From Alphaproteobacteria bacterium (GTDB lineage Bacteria; Pseudomonadota; Alphaproteobacteria; Rhodobacterales; Rhodobacteraceae): 64,000 nt of DNA. The DNA lies in assembly GCA_030427145.1 (NCBI GenBank), contig JAUHWT010000012.1, positions 1-64,000 of the forward strand. The letters are read 5' to 3'. The notes under the pieces were generated by a model. The model saw only the letters and a list, made by a program, of their open reading frames with translations, searched no databases and was not told where the DNA came from. The position numbers and the translations under genes are program-made. Positions 16,809 to 25,800 of this stretch are shown in pieces; within the stretch, counting starts at the first letter, position 1, and the number at the start of each line of letters is the position of its first letter.

Positions 16809-17768
16809 TCAGTCGAGCAGTCGTATTGCGGTTGCCTCGTCGGTCACAAGACCGTTCACAAGCCCGCCTTTCAGTGCGGCCTGTAGTGCCCTGACCTTGG
16901 ATAGGCCAGCAGCCACGGCGACCACCACGCTGTCCTGAGGCGGATCAACGCGCTGGCCCGTCATGCGAAGATTTGGCCCTGTATCCAAATATTTGCCGGT
17001 CTCATCGTATATCCAGCCGGCAATCTCCCCGGCGGCTCCGAGCTTCCGGCATTCGGCAAGTTCCTCGGCAGATATGAACCCGTCCTTGACCAGCGGAGCC
17101 GTTTCGTCGACCTGGCCTATGCCCACAAAAGTGACGTCGGCATTGCGTGCAAGTTCCATTGTGCGTTGAACGGGCTTGAGGGAATGGAACAGGTGCCTTT
17201 CCTCTTCCGAGGAGGCGACGGCCGGGACAGGCATGGGAAAATGCGGTGCCCGGACCCGGTCACCGATTCGCATAATAACGTCGTAATGGGAGGCTGAGCC
17301 ATCGGGAGCGATGTTGCCGTTGAGCGAAACCAGCCGATGCCGCGGGCAGTCCATCCGGGTCAGTTCCTCAACCGCTGCCCGCAGGGTCCGTCCGGTTCCG
17401 ACCGCGATTGTCACCGGGTCGGCTGAGGAGAGAACGCGCTCGATCTCAACCGCTGCCAGCGGGGCGATGCCTGGCACGGGGTCAACCCCCTCCCCCAGCC
17501 AGGGAGCGACACGGCATACTTTGAGACCATGTTTGTGGCGAAGTTTACGCTCGATCTCCAGGCAGCGGCCGATGGCGTGATCCAGACGGAAATGAATGAT
17601 CCCCTCGGCAACGGCGCGGGAGACCAGACGTTGCGCCCGCTGACGGGAGATGCCCAGTTCCTTCGCGATCTGATCCTGGGTTTTGCCGCCAACATAGTAA
17701 AGCCAGGCCGCACGGGCGGCCTCATCCAGTTGGGATATTTCAGTTTCGGTCTGTTTCTGACTGCTCAA
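16809..17768 (-). CDS. smoC: SorC/DeoR-family sugar-binding transcriptional regulator
   Basis: This 319-aa regulator has an N-terminal HTH (TQDQIAKELGISRQRAQRLV, about residues 30-49) and a C-terminal sugar-phosphate-binding domain with TIAVGTGRTLRAAVEEL, SLNGNIAPDGS and VVAVAAGLSKVRALQAAL. Location next to smoE and the palindrome at 16711 suggests control of polyol uptake, with the phosphorylated sugar or the polyol as effector. Its start overlaps the HAD gene by 4 bases. The family is firm; the symbol is by analogy with Rhodobacter. Confidence 0.88.
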   Translation of the reverse strand: MSSQKQTETEISQLDEAARAAWLYYVGGKTQDQIAKELGISRQRAQRLVSRAVAEGIIHFRLDHAIGRCLEIERKLRHKHGLKVCRVAPWLGEGVDPVPGIAPLAAVEIERVLSSADPVTIAVGTGRTLRAAVEELTRMDCPRHRLVSLNGNIAPDGSASHYDVIMRIGDRVRAPHFPMPVPAVASSEEERHLFHSLKPVQRTMELARNADVTFVGIGQVDETAPLVKDGFISAEELAECRKLGAAGEIAGWIYDETGKYLDTGPNLRMTGQRVDPPQDSVVVAVAAGLSKVRALQAALKGGLVNGLVTDEATAIRLLD

Positions 17769-18448
17769 CGAATCTCCCCATTACGCTTAAGGTCGGGTTC
17801 GAGTTCAAAGAATTCAGTGAAGCTGGTGAACCGGTGATGGGGGACGGGGAAACCTTCCACCTCAAAATCAACGGTTTCAAGGTGGCTTCCGCCGGTGAAG
17901 TGCCAGACCTTCATGCCTGCCGCGAGACCGGCCCGCAGGCCGTTCGAGCTGTCCTCAATCACAACGGTTCGGGCCGGGTCGACGCCCATCTGATCGGCGG
18001 CGAAGAGAAAGAGGTCGGGTGCGGGTTTACCGCGACTGACCTGGGAAGCCGTCCAGACCCGATCGCCAAACAGATCATCGAGGCCAACGATTTCGAGGGA
18101 CCGCCGGGCGCGGGCCGGGCTGGAACTGGTGGCAACGCAGGTGGGCACGTTCAATGCCTCTATGACTTCGCGCACGCCAGGCATGATGCGAAGCTCGTTC
18201 TCGAATGCCGCGAGCAGGTCGGCGCGGTACTGATCCTCGAATTCCGGTGGCAGTTCGAGATTAAACTCGTCGCGGATCTGGGCCATGACGACCGGGTAGC
18301 TCCGACCGAGAAAATGTTTCGCGAAATAGGCAATGTCGACGTCGACGCCCCGCTCGGACAGAGCGGAAATCAACATGCGGCCACTGATCATTTCGCTGTC
18401 GATCAGACAGCCGTCACAGTCAAAAATTACCAGATCGGTTTCAGTCAT
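17765..18448 (-). CDS. HAD-superfamily phosphatase/phosphomutase-like protein
   Basis: This 227-aa protein has HAD motif I, IFDCDGCLIDSE (Asp9 and Asp11 of the catalytic pair), motif II CVATSSS, motif III lysine in SRGKPAPDLFLFAA and motif IV VIEDSSNGLRAG. A helical cap follows motif I, as in the beta-phosphoglucomutase subgroup. Leading a polyol operon and coupled to the regulator, it probably dephosphorylates a sugar phosphate formed during polyol catabolism. The substrate is not readable. Confidence 0.85.
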   Translation of the reverse strand: MTETDLVIFDCDGCLIDSEMISGRMLISALSERGVDVDIAYFAKHFLGRSYPVVMAQIRDEFNLELPPEFEDQYRADLLAAFENELRIMPGVREVIEALNVPTCVATSSSPARARRSLEIVGLDDLFGDRVWTASQVSRGKPAPDLFLFAADQMGVDPARTVVIEDSSNGLRAGLAAGMKVWHFTGGSHLETVDFEVEGFPVPHHRFTSFTEFFELEPDLKRNGEIR

Positions 18449-18772
18449 GGCATTCCATTAGATCGACCGGTGAGGGCCGGATACGTATCACAACCGCGGC
18501 GCGGCGCATAGACAGGGCTACCGGGAGTGGCCAGCCCAGCCGGTGAGTTACGCAGGTGGCGTGGATTAGGCAAGCCTTTGGGATCAACAACTTCACTACA
18601 TCCGGTCTGGATTTGCGGGCATCTGAACGCGGAAATGCCGGTTCGCCAGCAGGAATTCGAGCGAATTTGATCAAAACGCGGTCTTTTACGAAGCGCGGCA
18701 GGCCGCGTTTTCCTTGTCCTGCGCGCGGGTTACTCTTATGTAGGACAGGTCCAGTTTCAGGGAGTTTTGCGC
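18449..18772. other. Divergent intergenic region, HAD gene/NDUFA9-like gene
   Basis: This stretch of 324 bases must hold promoters for the polyol operon (minus) and the NDUFA9-like gene (plus). An inverted repeat, AAAACGCGG (18673-18681) with CCGCGTTTT (18703-18711), resembles a bidirectional terminator although neither flanking gene ends here. That hints at a short unannotated transcript, but no small coding frame is supported. Confidence 0.4.
18673..18711. repeat. Terminator-like inverted repeat in a divergent gap
   Basis: Nine-base arms AAAACGCGG and CCGCGTTTT are separated by 21 bases. A T-run follows on the + strand and, by symmetry, on the - strand. In a divergent region such a structure would only be needed if a small RNA or leader ends there. 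Confidence 0.45.
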
Positions 18773-19768
18773 ATGTCCGGTTACGCCCCCATTGTCACCG
18801 TGTTTGGTGGTTCAGGTTTTGTCGGTCGGTATGTCACCCAGAGACTGGCGCGGGCCGGTTACCGGGTTCGCGTGGCGGTGCGCCGTCCAGACGAGGCCCT
18901 GTTCGTCCGGCCATATGGTGTTGTGGGCCAGGTTGAACCGGTTCAGGCCAACATTCGAGACGACGCCTCCACCCGCGCGGCGATTCTCGGGGCGGACGCG
19001 GTTATCAACTGCGTCGGTATCCTGGTTGAGGCTGGGAAACAGAAATTCGAGCCGCTGCTGGCCGAGGGCGCGGGTCGGATCGCCCGAATTGCGGCGGAGG
19101 AGAACATTCGCCGACTGGTGCATGTGTCAGCCATCGGTGCGGACGCGGACTCTGAGAGTGGATATGCCCGGGCCAAGGCGGCCGGGGAAGAGGCCGTCAC
19201 TTCGGCCTACCCCGCGGCGGTGATCCTGCGGCCTTCGGTTGTGTTCGGCACCGAGGACGAGTTTTTCAACCGGTTCGCCTCGATGGCGCGGATCAGCCCG
19301 TTCCTGCCTGTGGTAAGCCCCGACACGAAATTTCAGCCGGTTTACGTGGATGATGTGGCGGCCGCGGCCGTCAAGGCGGTGATGGAGCCTGTTTCACCCG
19401 GGGTTTATGAGCTCGGCGGGCCGGATGTTGAGACGTTCCGGGAACTGATGCAGCGGATGCTTGAGGTGATCGAGCGCAAACGGTTCGTCATTGCGGTTCC
19501 ACTTGGTATGGCGCGGCTTCAGGCGAAGGTGCTGGATTTCGTGCAGCGTGCCTCGTTTGACGTTATTACCAACAAAATACTGACGCAGGATCAGGTTGTC
19601 ATGCTCCAGTCCGACAATGTGGTGGCTGAGGGGGCCAAAGGCTTCAGCGACCTCGGCATGGAGGCGACCTCAATGGAGACGGTGCTGCCCGGGTATCTCT
19701 ATTCCTTCCGACCGCATGGCCAGTACGACGCGATTACCGCGTCGGCGGAGAATTTGCGCAGCCAGTAA
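18773..19768 (+). CDS. NDUFA9-like NAD(P)-binding protein (complex I accessory family)
   Basis: The ATG at 18773 follows GGGAG at good spacing, giving 331 aa. The atypical SDR fold has the nucleotide motif VFGGSGFVGRYVTQRLA at about residues 9-25, INCVGIL, and LVHVSAIGAD in place of a classical catalytic block. The order and length match the complex I NDUFA9 subunit family, thought to aid quinone-site assembly of NADH dehydrogenase in alphaproteobacteria and mitochondria. It is not near nuo genes in this window. It converges on uppP with a 5-base gap. Confidence 0.82.
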   Translation: MSGYAPIVTVFGGSGFVGRYVTQRLARAGYRVRVAVRRPDEALFVRPYGVVGQVEPVQANIRDDASTRAAILGADAVINCVGILVEAGKQKFEPLLAEGAGRIARIAAEENIRRLVHVSAIGADADSESGYARAKAAGEEAVTSAYPAAVILRPSVVFGTEDEFFNRFASMARISPFLPVVSPDTKFQPVYVDDVAAAAVKAVMEPVSPGVYELGGPDVETFRELMQRMLEVIERKRFVIAVPLGMARLQAKVLDFVQRASFDVITNKILTQDQVVMLQSDNVVAEGAKGFSDLGMEATSMETVLPGYLYSFRPHGQYDAITASAENLRSQ

Positions 19769-19773
19769 TCGGC

Positions 19774-20580
19774 TCAGGCGGTGTAGGCGATTCCGAGGAT
19801 GATAACGCCGAGAATGACACGGTAGATCACGTAAGGGGTGTAGCTGACGCTGCGCAGCAGACGCATCATCAGGGACAGCGCCAGGAAGGCGGCAATGAAT
19901 GCGAGCACGGCTCCGATTGCTCCGTCACGGGCGGTTTGCCAGTTCGCCTCGGATACGACGTCGGCACCCAGGAGCACGCCGGAGGCGATGATGGTCGGGA
20001 TCGACATGAGCATGGCGATCTTTGCGCCATCGGTGCGGTCGTAGCCGAGGAACCGGCTGGCAGTGATTGTGATGCCGGACCGCGAGGTGCCTGGCAGGAG
20101 GGCGACGGCCTGCCACAGGCCAAAGATGATTGCGTCCCGCAGGTTCCAGTCCCCTTCGGTTTTCACGGTCGGGCCCTTTTTGTCGGCCCAGTAGAGAACA
20201 ACCCCGAACACCAGCATGGTCCAGCCGATCACTTTCATGGAGCGGAGGAGCTCCGTAGTGCCGGTGACCTTCAGGATCAGGCCGATGACGACCACCGGAA
20301 CGGTCGCAATGGCCAACAGAAAGGCGAGACGGGCATTGTCGGTTTTCAGTTTTCCGCGCATGATGTCGATACAGCCGTGCCAGATGCGCACGACGTCCGC
20401 GCGGAAATACATTATTACCGCACCCAAAGTGCCCACATGGACGGCGACGTCCAGGGCGAGACCCTGGTCCACGGAGCCGAGGAGTTTGGGGAGCAGTATA
20501 AGATGTCCGGATGAGGATACTGGAAGGAACTCGGTAACACCCTGCACAATGGCGAGGATGGCTAACTGAAAAAGGGACAT
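19774..20580 (-). CDS. uppP: Undecaprenyl-diphosphatase
   Basis: This 268-aa polytopic inner-membrane enzyme recycles undecaprenyl diphosphate to the monophosphate lipid carrier for peptidoglycan and surface glycan synthesis, and overexpression gives bacitracin resistance. Signatures are QGVTEFLPVSSSGHLIL (with the catalytic Glu) near residue 15 and LPGTSRSGITIT around 170. Length is standard. Its promoter faces gltD across 232 bases. Confidence 0.96.
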   Translation of the reverse strand: MSLFQLAILAIVQGVTEFLPVSSSGHLILLPKLLGSVDQGLALDVAVHVGTLGAVIMYFRADVVRIWHGCIDIMRGKLKTDNARLAFLLAIATVPVVVIGLILKVTGTTELLRSMKVIGWTMLVFGVVLYWADKKGPTVKTEGDWNLRDAIIFGLWQAVALLPGTSRSGITITASRFLGYDRTDGAKIAMLMSIPTIIASGVLLGADVVSEANWQTARDGAIGAVLAFIAAFLALSLMMRLLRSVSYTPYVIYRVILGVIILGIAYTA

Positions 20581-20651
20581 CGCACCCCGCTATTGAATTG
20601 ATTCGAATTTGCGCGACCATACCGGGGTCCCGATTCGACCGTAAGACATGG

Positions 20652-20687
20652 AATAGGTAACATACCGGACCTATTTTCCCGAAAATA
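20652..20687. promoter_or_regulatory. Nested palindromes in the uppP/gltD divergent region
   Basis: AATAGGT (20652-20658) and ACCTATT (20669-20675) flank an inner GGTA-N3-TACC (20656-20666). The right arm runs into a second palindrome, TATTTT-CCCG-AAAATA (20672-20687). This arrangement suits a regulator-binding site; which gene it controls is unknown. Confidence 0.45.
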
Positions 20688-20812
20688 ATGGCTCATGGAG
20701 CAGCATAAGTCGAGGATATTACCAATATATGTCAGCATTAGTGACTTTCATTGTCGAGGTTAATGTTTTAATAAGCATGCTCCAGGGATTGCGACCCTTC
20801 AGGAGGGGATAA

Positions 20813-22252
20813 ATGGCGCGGCAACCAATGCTGAAATTTACGAAGATCTCGCGGGACATGCCGGTGAAGCGTGAAGCCGACGTGCGTCGTGAGGATTTCA
20901 ACGAGATTTACAGGGAATTTGCCGAGGAAAAAGCCGCTGAACAGGCGTCGCGCTGCTCTCAGTGTGGCGTGCCCTTCTGTCAGACGCACTGCCCGCTGCA
21001 CAACAATATCCCTGACTGGCTGAAACTGACCGCCGAGGGTCGGCTGCGTGAGGCCTACCAGATCAGCCAGGCGACCAATACCTTCCCGGAGATCTGCGGC
21101 CGCATCTGTCCCCAGGACCGGCTTTGCGAAGGCAACTGCGTTATCGAACAGTCCGGCCACGGCACGGTGACTATCGGCGCGGTTGAGAAATACATCACCG
21201 ACACCGCCTGGGAAGAGGGCTGGGTTGAGCCGCCGAAACCGGCCGTTGAGCGCGAGGAAAGCGTCGGCATCATTGGTGCGGGCCCCGGCGGACTGGCCGC
21301 GGCGGATGCATTGCGGCGCGCGGGCATTCAGGTGACGGTTTACGACCGGTACGATCGGTCCGGCGGGTTGCTTATGTATGGTATTCCCGGCTTCAAGCTT
21401 GAGAAGGACGTGGTTCTGCGCCGGAACGAGCAGCTTGAGGCAGGTGGCGTGACATTTCAGATGAACTGCACCGTCGGTGAGGACATCAGCTTTGCCGAAA
21501 TCCGCGAAAAGCATGACTGCGTTCTGATCGCGACGGGTGTTTACAGGTCGCGTGACCTCGGCGGGCCTGGTGCTGGACTGCCCGGGATCGTGAAGGCGAT
21601 TGACTATTTGACCGCATCCAACCGCAAAAGCCTTGGCGACGAGGTGGCCGAATTTGAGAGCGGTGAATTGAACGCGGAAGGCAAGCGCGTCGTGGTTATT
21701 GGCGGCGGCGACACGGCGATGGACTGCGTGCGGACAGCGATCCGGCAGGACGCGAAGAGCGTAACCTGTCTCTATCGCCGCGACCGCTCCAACATGCCGG
21801 GCAGTCAGCGGGAAGTTGCAAATGCCGAGGAGGAAGGCGTGCAGTTTGCGTGGCTGACCTCGCCCAAGGGTTTCACCGGTGACGACAGCGTAGCCGGCGT
21901 CCGGGTGGCAAAAATGCGTCTTGGTGCGCCCGATCCCTCGGGCCGTCAGTCGCCGGAAGAGATTCCGGATGCCGATTACACGGAAGACGCGGATCTGGTC
22001 ATCAAGGCGCTTGGCTTTGAGCCGGAAGACCTGCCGACGCTTTGGGATACGCCGGAACTGGAAGTGTCCCGTTGGGGTACGATCCGCACGGATTTCCGCA
22101 CCCATGCCACGGCGCTCGAAGGTGTATATGCCGCGGGTGACATCGTGCGCGGCGCGAGCCTGGTGGTCTGGGCAATCCGGGACGGACGTGAGGCGGCGGA
22201 CAGCATTCTTGAGTATCTGGCAAGCCGTTCCGCCGGTATCGCGGCGGAATAG
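20813..22252 (+). CDS. gltD: Glutamate synthase (NADPH) small subunit
   Basis: This 479-aa flavoprotein passes electrons from NADPH via FAD and [4Fe-4S] clusters to GltB. N-terminal cysteine clusters are visible as CSQCGVPFCQTHCP (about residues 47-60) and CPQDRLCEGNC. FAD binding is GIIGAGPGGLAAADALRRAG and NADPH binding VVIGGGDTAMDCVRTA. A strong AGGAGGGG ribosome site precedes the ATG. It lies upstream of gltB with a GFA-family gene between. Confidence 0.96.
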   Translation: MARQPMLKFTKISRDMPVKREADVRREDFNEIYREFAEEKAAEQASRCSQCGVPFCQTHCPLHNNIPDWLKLTAEGRLREAYQISQATNTFPEICGRICPQDRLCEGNCVIEQSGHGTVTIGAVEKYITDTAWEEGWVEPPKPAVEREESVGIIGAGPGGLAAADALRRAGIQVTVYDRYDRSGGLLMYGIPGFKLEKDVVLRRNEQLEAGGVTFQMNCTVGEDISFAEIREKHDCVLIATGVYRSRDLGGPGAGLPGIVKAIDYLTASNRKSLGDEVAEFESGELNAEGKRVVVIGGGDTAMDCVRTAIRQDAKSVTCLYRRDRSNMPGSQREVANAEEEGVQFAWLTSPKGFTGDDSVAGVRVAKMRLGAPDPSGRQSPEEIPDADYTEDADLVIKALGFEPEDLPTLWDTPELEVSRWGTIRTDFRTHATALEGVYAAGDIVRGASLVVWAIRDGREAADSILEYLASRSAGIAAE

Positions 22253-22425
22253 ACTAATTACGGGGACGGCACCCGGCCAACCGGGAGCCAAAACACGGAA
22301 AATATCCGCGACAGGGACCGAACCGGGTGCTTCGCGGGCCCGGTGAACGACACCGGGAATAAAGCAAGTGAGCCAGCTCACATCCGGAAACCAGCCGGAG
22401 GAGCCAAGCAACAGTGGGGACCGAA

Positions 22426-22866
22426 ATGAAAGGGCAATGCATGTGCGGCGCGGTGACCTTTGAGGCCCGTCCGTCCAAAATGACCTTTGATGCCTGTCAC
22501 TGTGGCATGTGCCGCGCCTGGACCGGCTCGATGTTTACGGGAGTTCACCTGACCCCGGGTGAGTTTACCGTACTGACCGGGGCGGACCGCATTCGCAGCC
22601 TTGCCTCTTCCGAGTGGGCCGAGCGGGCATGGTGCGATGCCTGTGGCGGCAACCTGTATTACCGCGTGACGGCGGAAGGTCCGAACCAGGGCGATACGCA
22701 TCTGGCGCTTGGGACTTTGGAAAACCCCGACGCGTTCGACTTTGAGAGTGAAATTTTTATCGACCGCAAGCCGGGCTGCTTTGCCTTTGAGGGAAGCCGC
22801 CCAACGATGACCGAGGCCGAAGTAGTGGCCCAGTTTGCATCGCCAGCCGAGGAGACGACGCAATGA
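22426..22866 (+). CDS. GFA-family (glutathione-dependent formaldehyde-activating-like) zinc protein
   Basis: Start placed at the ATG at 22426 with GGGGA upstream (a GTG at 22414 is possible), giving 146 aa. Zinc-binding cysteines appear as CMCGAVTF (Cys5, Cys7), CHCGMC (about 27-32) and CDACGG, the CENP-V/GFA beta-sandwich pattern. The founding member was reported to aid S-hydroxymethylglutathione formation, but most members are uncharacterised. It lies between gltD and gltB, and its stop overlaps the gltB start by 4 bases (ATGA), so it is translationally coupled to glutamate synthase. Confidence 0.85.
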   Translation: MKGQCMCGAVTFEARPSKMTFDACHCGMCRAWTGSMFTGVHLTPGEFTVLTGADRIRSLASSEWAERAWCDACGGNLYYRVTAEGPNQGDTHLALGTLENPDAFDFESEIFIDRKPGCFAFEGSRPTMTEAEVVAQFASPAEETTQ

Positions 22867-25800
22867 CAAAATATGATGAAGCCTGGGTCGCCCGCAAGGA
22901 AGCGGAGTTCGAAGCGCTGGCGGAAAAGGGCATGTACCATCCGGAACAGGAGCATTCCTCCTGTGGCGTGGGTCTGGTGGTGGCTGTGGACGGAAAACCG
23001 AGCCGGTCTGTGGTGGAATCGGGCATTCAGGCGCTGCAGGCCATCTGGCATCGCGGAGCGGTTGATGCGGACGGAAAAACCGGTGACGGCGCCGGCATCC
23101 ATGTTCAGATCCCTGTTCCGTTTTTTGAGGACCAGATCCGGCGCACAGGCCACGAGCCGCACGAAAGCGGACTTGCGGTTGGCATGATCTTCCTGCCCCG
23201 CAATGACTTCGGCGCACAGGAAGTGGCGCGGACCATCGTTGAGAACGAGGTTCTGCGCATGGGGCACAAAATCTATGGCTGGCGGCACGTGCCGGTGGAT
23301 ATTTCCTGCCTCGGCGAAAAAGCCAACGCCACACGCCCGGAAATTGAGCAGATCCTGATCTCCAATCACAAGGGGCTGGATGACGAGAAGTTCGAGCGTG
23401 AGCTTTACGTGATCCGGCGGCGGATCGAAAAAGCCACGGCGTCGATGAAGGACTTCTACATCTGTTCGCTGTCCTGCCGGTCGATCATCTACAAGGGCAT
23501 GATGCTGGCCGAGGATGTTTCGGTCTTTTATCCGGACCTCAAGGATGAGCGGTTCGAGAGTGCTTTCGCGATCTACCACCAGCGGTATTCAACCAACACC
23601 TTCCCACGCTGGTGGCTGGCACAGCCGTTCCGCATGCTCGCACATAACGGCGAAATCAACACGCTGAAGGGCAACCTCAACTGGCTGAAAAGTCACGAGA
23701 TCCGCATGTCTTCGGATTATTTTGGACATCTGGCCGAGGATATTAAGCCTATCGTTGCTGCCGGGTCGTCGGACTCCGCAGCACTCGACAACGTGTTTGA
23801 GGTGCTGGTGCGCGCGGGACGGTCCGCGCCGATGGCGAAAACCATTCTGGTACCAGAAGCCTGGTCGAAATTTGCCACGCGGATGCCGCAGGCCTGGGTG
23901 GACATGTACGCCTATTCCAACTCGGTCATGGAACCCTGGGACGGTCCGGCCGCGCTTGCCATGACGGATGGCAGGTGGGTGTGTGGCGGTCTGGACCGGA
24001 ACGGCCTGCGCCCGATGCGCTATGTTGTGACGGGTGAGGGTCTGCTGATCGCCGGTTCCGAGGCGGGCATGGTGCCGTCGGATGAGAGCACGGTGGTTGA
24101 AAAGGGCGCACTTGGACCGGGTCAGCTGATCGCCGTGGATATGGCCGAGGGCAAACTCTACCACGACACTGATATCAAGGACCGCCTGGCCGCGTCGCAG
24201 CCGTTTGGCGAATGGATCACCTCCGTGACCGACGTGGAGAACGCTACGCTTGGTATCGAGGAATATGCGCTCTTTGAGGGGCCGGAACTGCGCCGCCGTC
24301 AGATTGCGGCCGGATATTCGGTTGAGGAACTGGAGGTCGTCATTTCGGCCATGGCCGAGGACGGCAAGGAAACCATCGGATCAATGGGGGATGACACGCC
24401 GTCAGCGGTTCTGTCCAAAACCTACCGGCCGTTGAGCCACTATTTCCGCCAGAACTTCAGCCAGGTGACCAACCCGCCGATTGACAGTCTGCGCGAAAAC
24501 CGGGTGATGAGCCTCAAGACGCGGTTCGGCAACCTGAACAACGTGCTGGATGAGGACAACAGCCAGACCAATATTCTGACGCTTGAAAGCCCGTTCCTGT
24601 CGAACGCCCGGTTCGCCTATCTGGCTGAGCAGGAGGGCATGGATGCGGTCGAGATTGACTGTACTTTCCCCGTTGGTGCCGGCCCGAATGCCCTTCAGGA
24701 CGGTCTGGCACGTATCCGTAATGAGGCTGAACAGGCCGTGCGGGCCGGTGCAAACCACATCGTAATGACGGATCACCACCAGAGCGCGGACAAGATCGGC
24801 ATGCCGATGATCCTCGCGACGAGCGCGGTGCATTCGTGGCTGACGCGCAAGGGTCTGCGCACGTTTACCTCGATCAACGTACGCTCGGCGGAATGTGTTG
24901 ATCCTCATTACTTCGCCGTTTTGATCGGCTGTGGTGCGACGACGGTGAACGCCTATCTCGCGGAGGATTCGATTGCGGACCGCGTCCGGCGTGGCCTGAT
25001 CGACTCGGACCTGACCACGGCTGTGGCCCGGTTCCGTGAGGCGGTGGACCAGGGTCTGCTCAAGATCATGTCCAAGATGGGCATTTCGGTGATCTCCTCC
25101 TATCGGGGCGGTCTGAACTTCGAGGCCGTGGGGCTTTCCCGGGCCATGGTTCACGAGTACTTCCCCGGCATGATCAGCCGTATCTCGGGCATCGGGGTTT
25201 CCGGTGTTCAGGAGCAGGTCGAGAAAATCCACTCCAAAGGCTGGATGGGTGATGCGATCCTGCCCATTGGTGGCTTTTACAAGGCGCGGCGGTCGGGCGA
25301 ATCCCATGCCTGGGAAGCGCAGAAGATGCACATGCTTCAGGCCGCGTGTGACCGCGGATCGTATGAGCTTTGGAAAAAATATTCCGCCGCCATGCGGTCG
25401 GCTCCGCCGATCCATCTGCGTGATCTGCTCGACTTTCAGCCGCGGGAAAAGCCGGTGCCGCTTTCGAAAGTGGAGAGCATCACCGCGATCCGCAAACGCT
25501 TTGTGACGCCGGGCATGTCGCTGGGGGCGCTAAGCCCGGAGGCGCACAAGACGCTCAACATTGCCATGAACCGCATCGGTGCGAAATCCGACAGTGGCGA
25601 GGGCGGTGAGGATCCGGCGCATTTCATTCCGATGCCCAATGGCGACAACGCCAGCGCGAAGATCAAGCAGGTGGCGTCGGGCCGTTTTGGTGTCACGGCG
25701 GAGTACCTCAACAACTGTGAGGAACTTGAAATTAAGGTTGCCCAGGGTGCGAAGCCTGGTGAGGGCGGACAGCTACCCGGGATCAAGGTCACGGAACTGA

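Noticed and set aside
20768-22411. Antisense open frame (547 codons) over gltD
   Set aside because: Mirror of the strongly coded gltD; no motif, no start signal.
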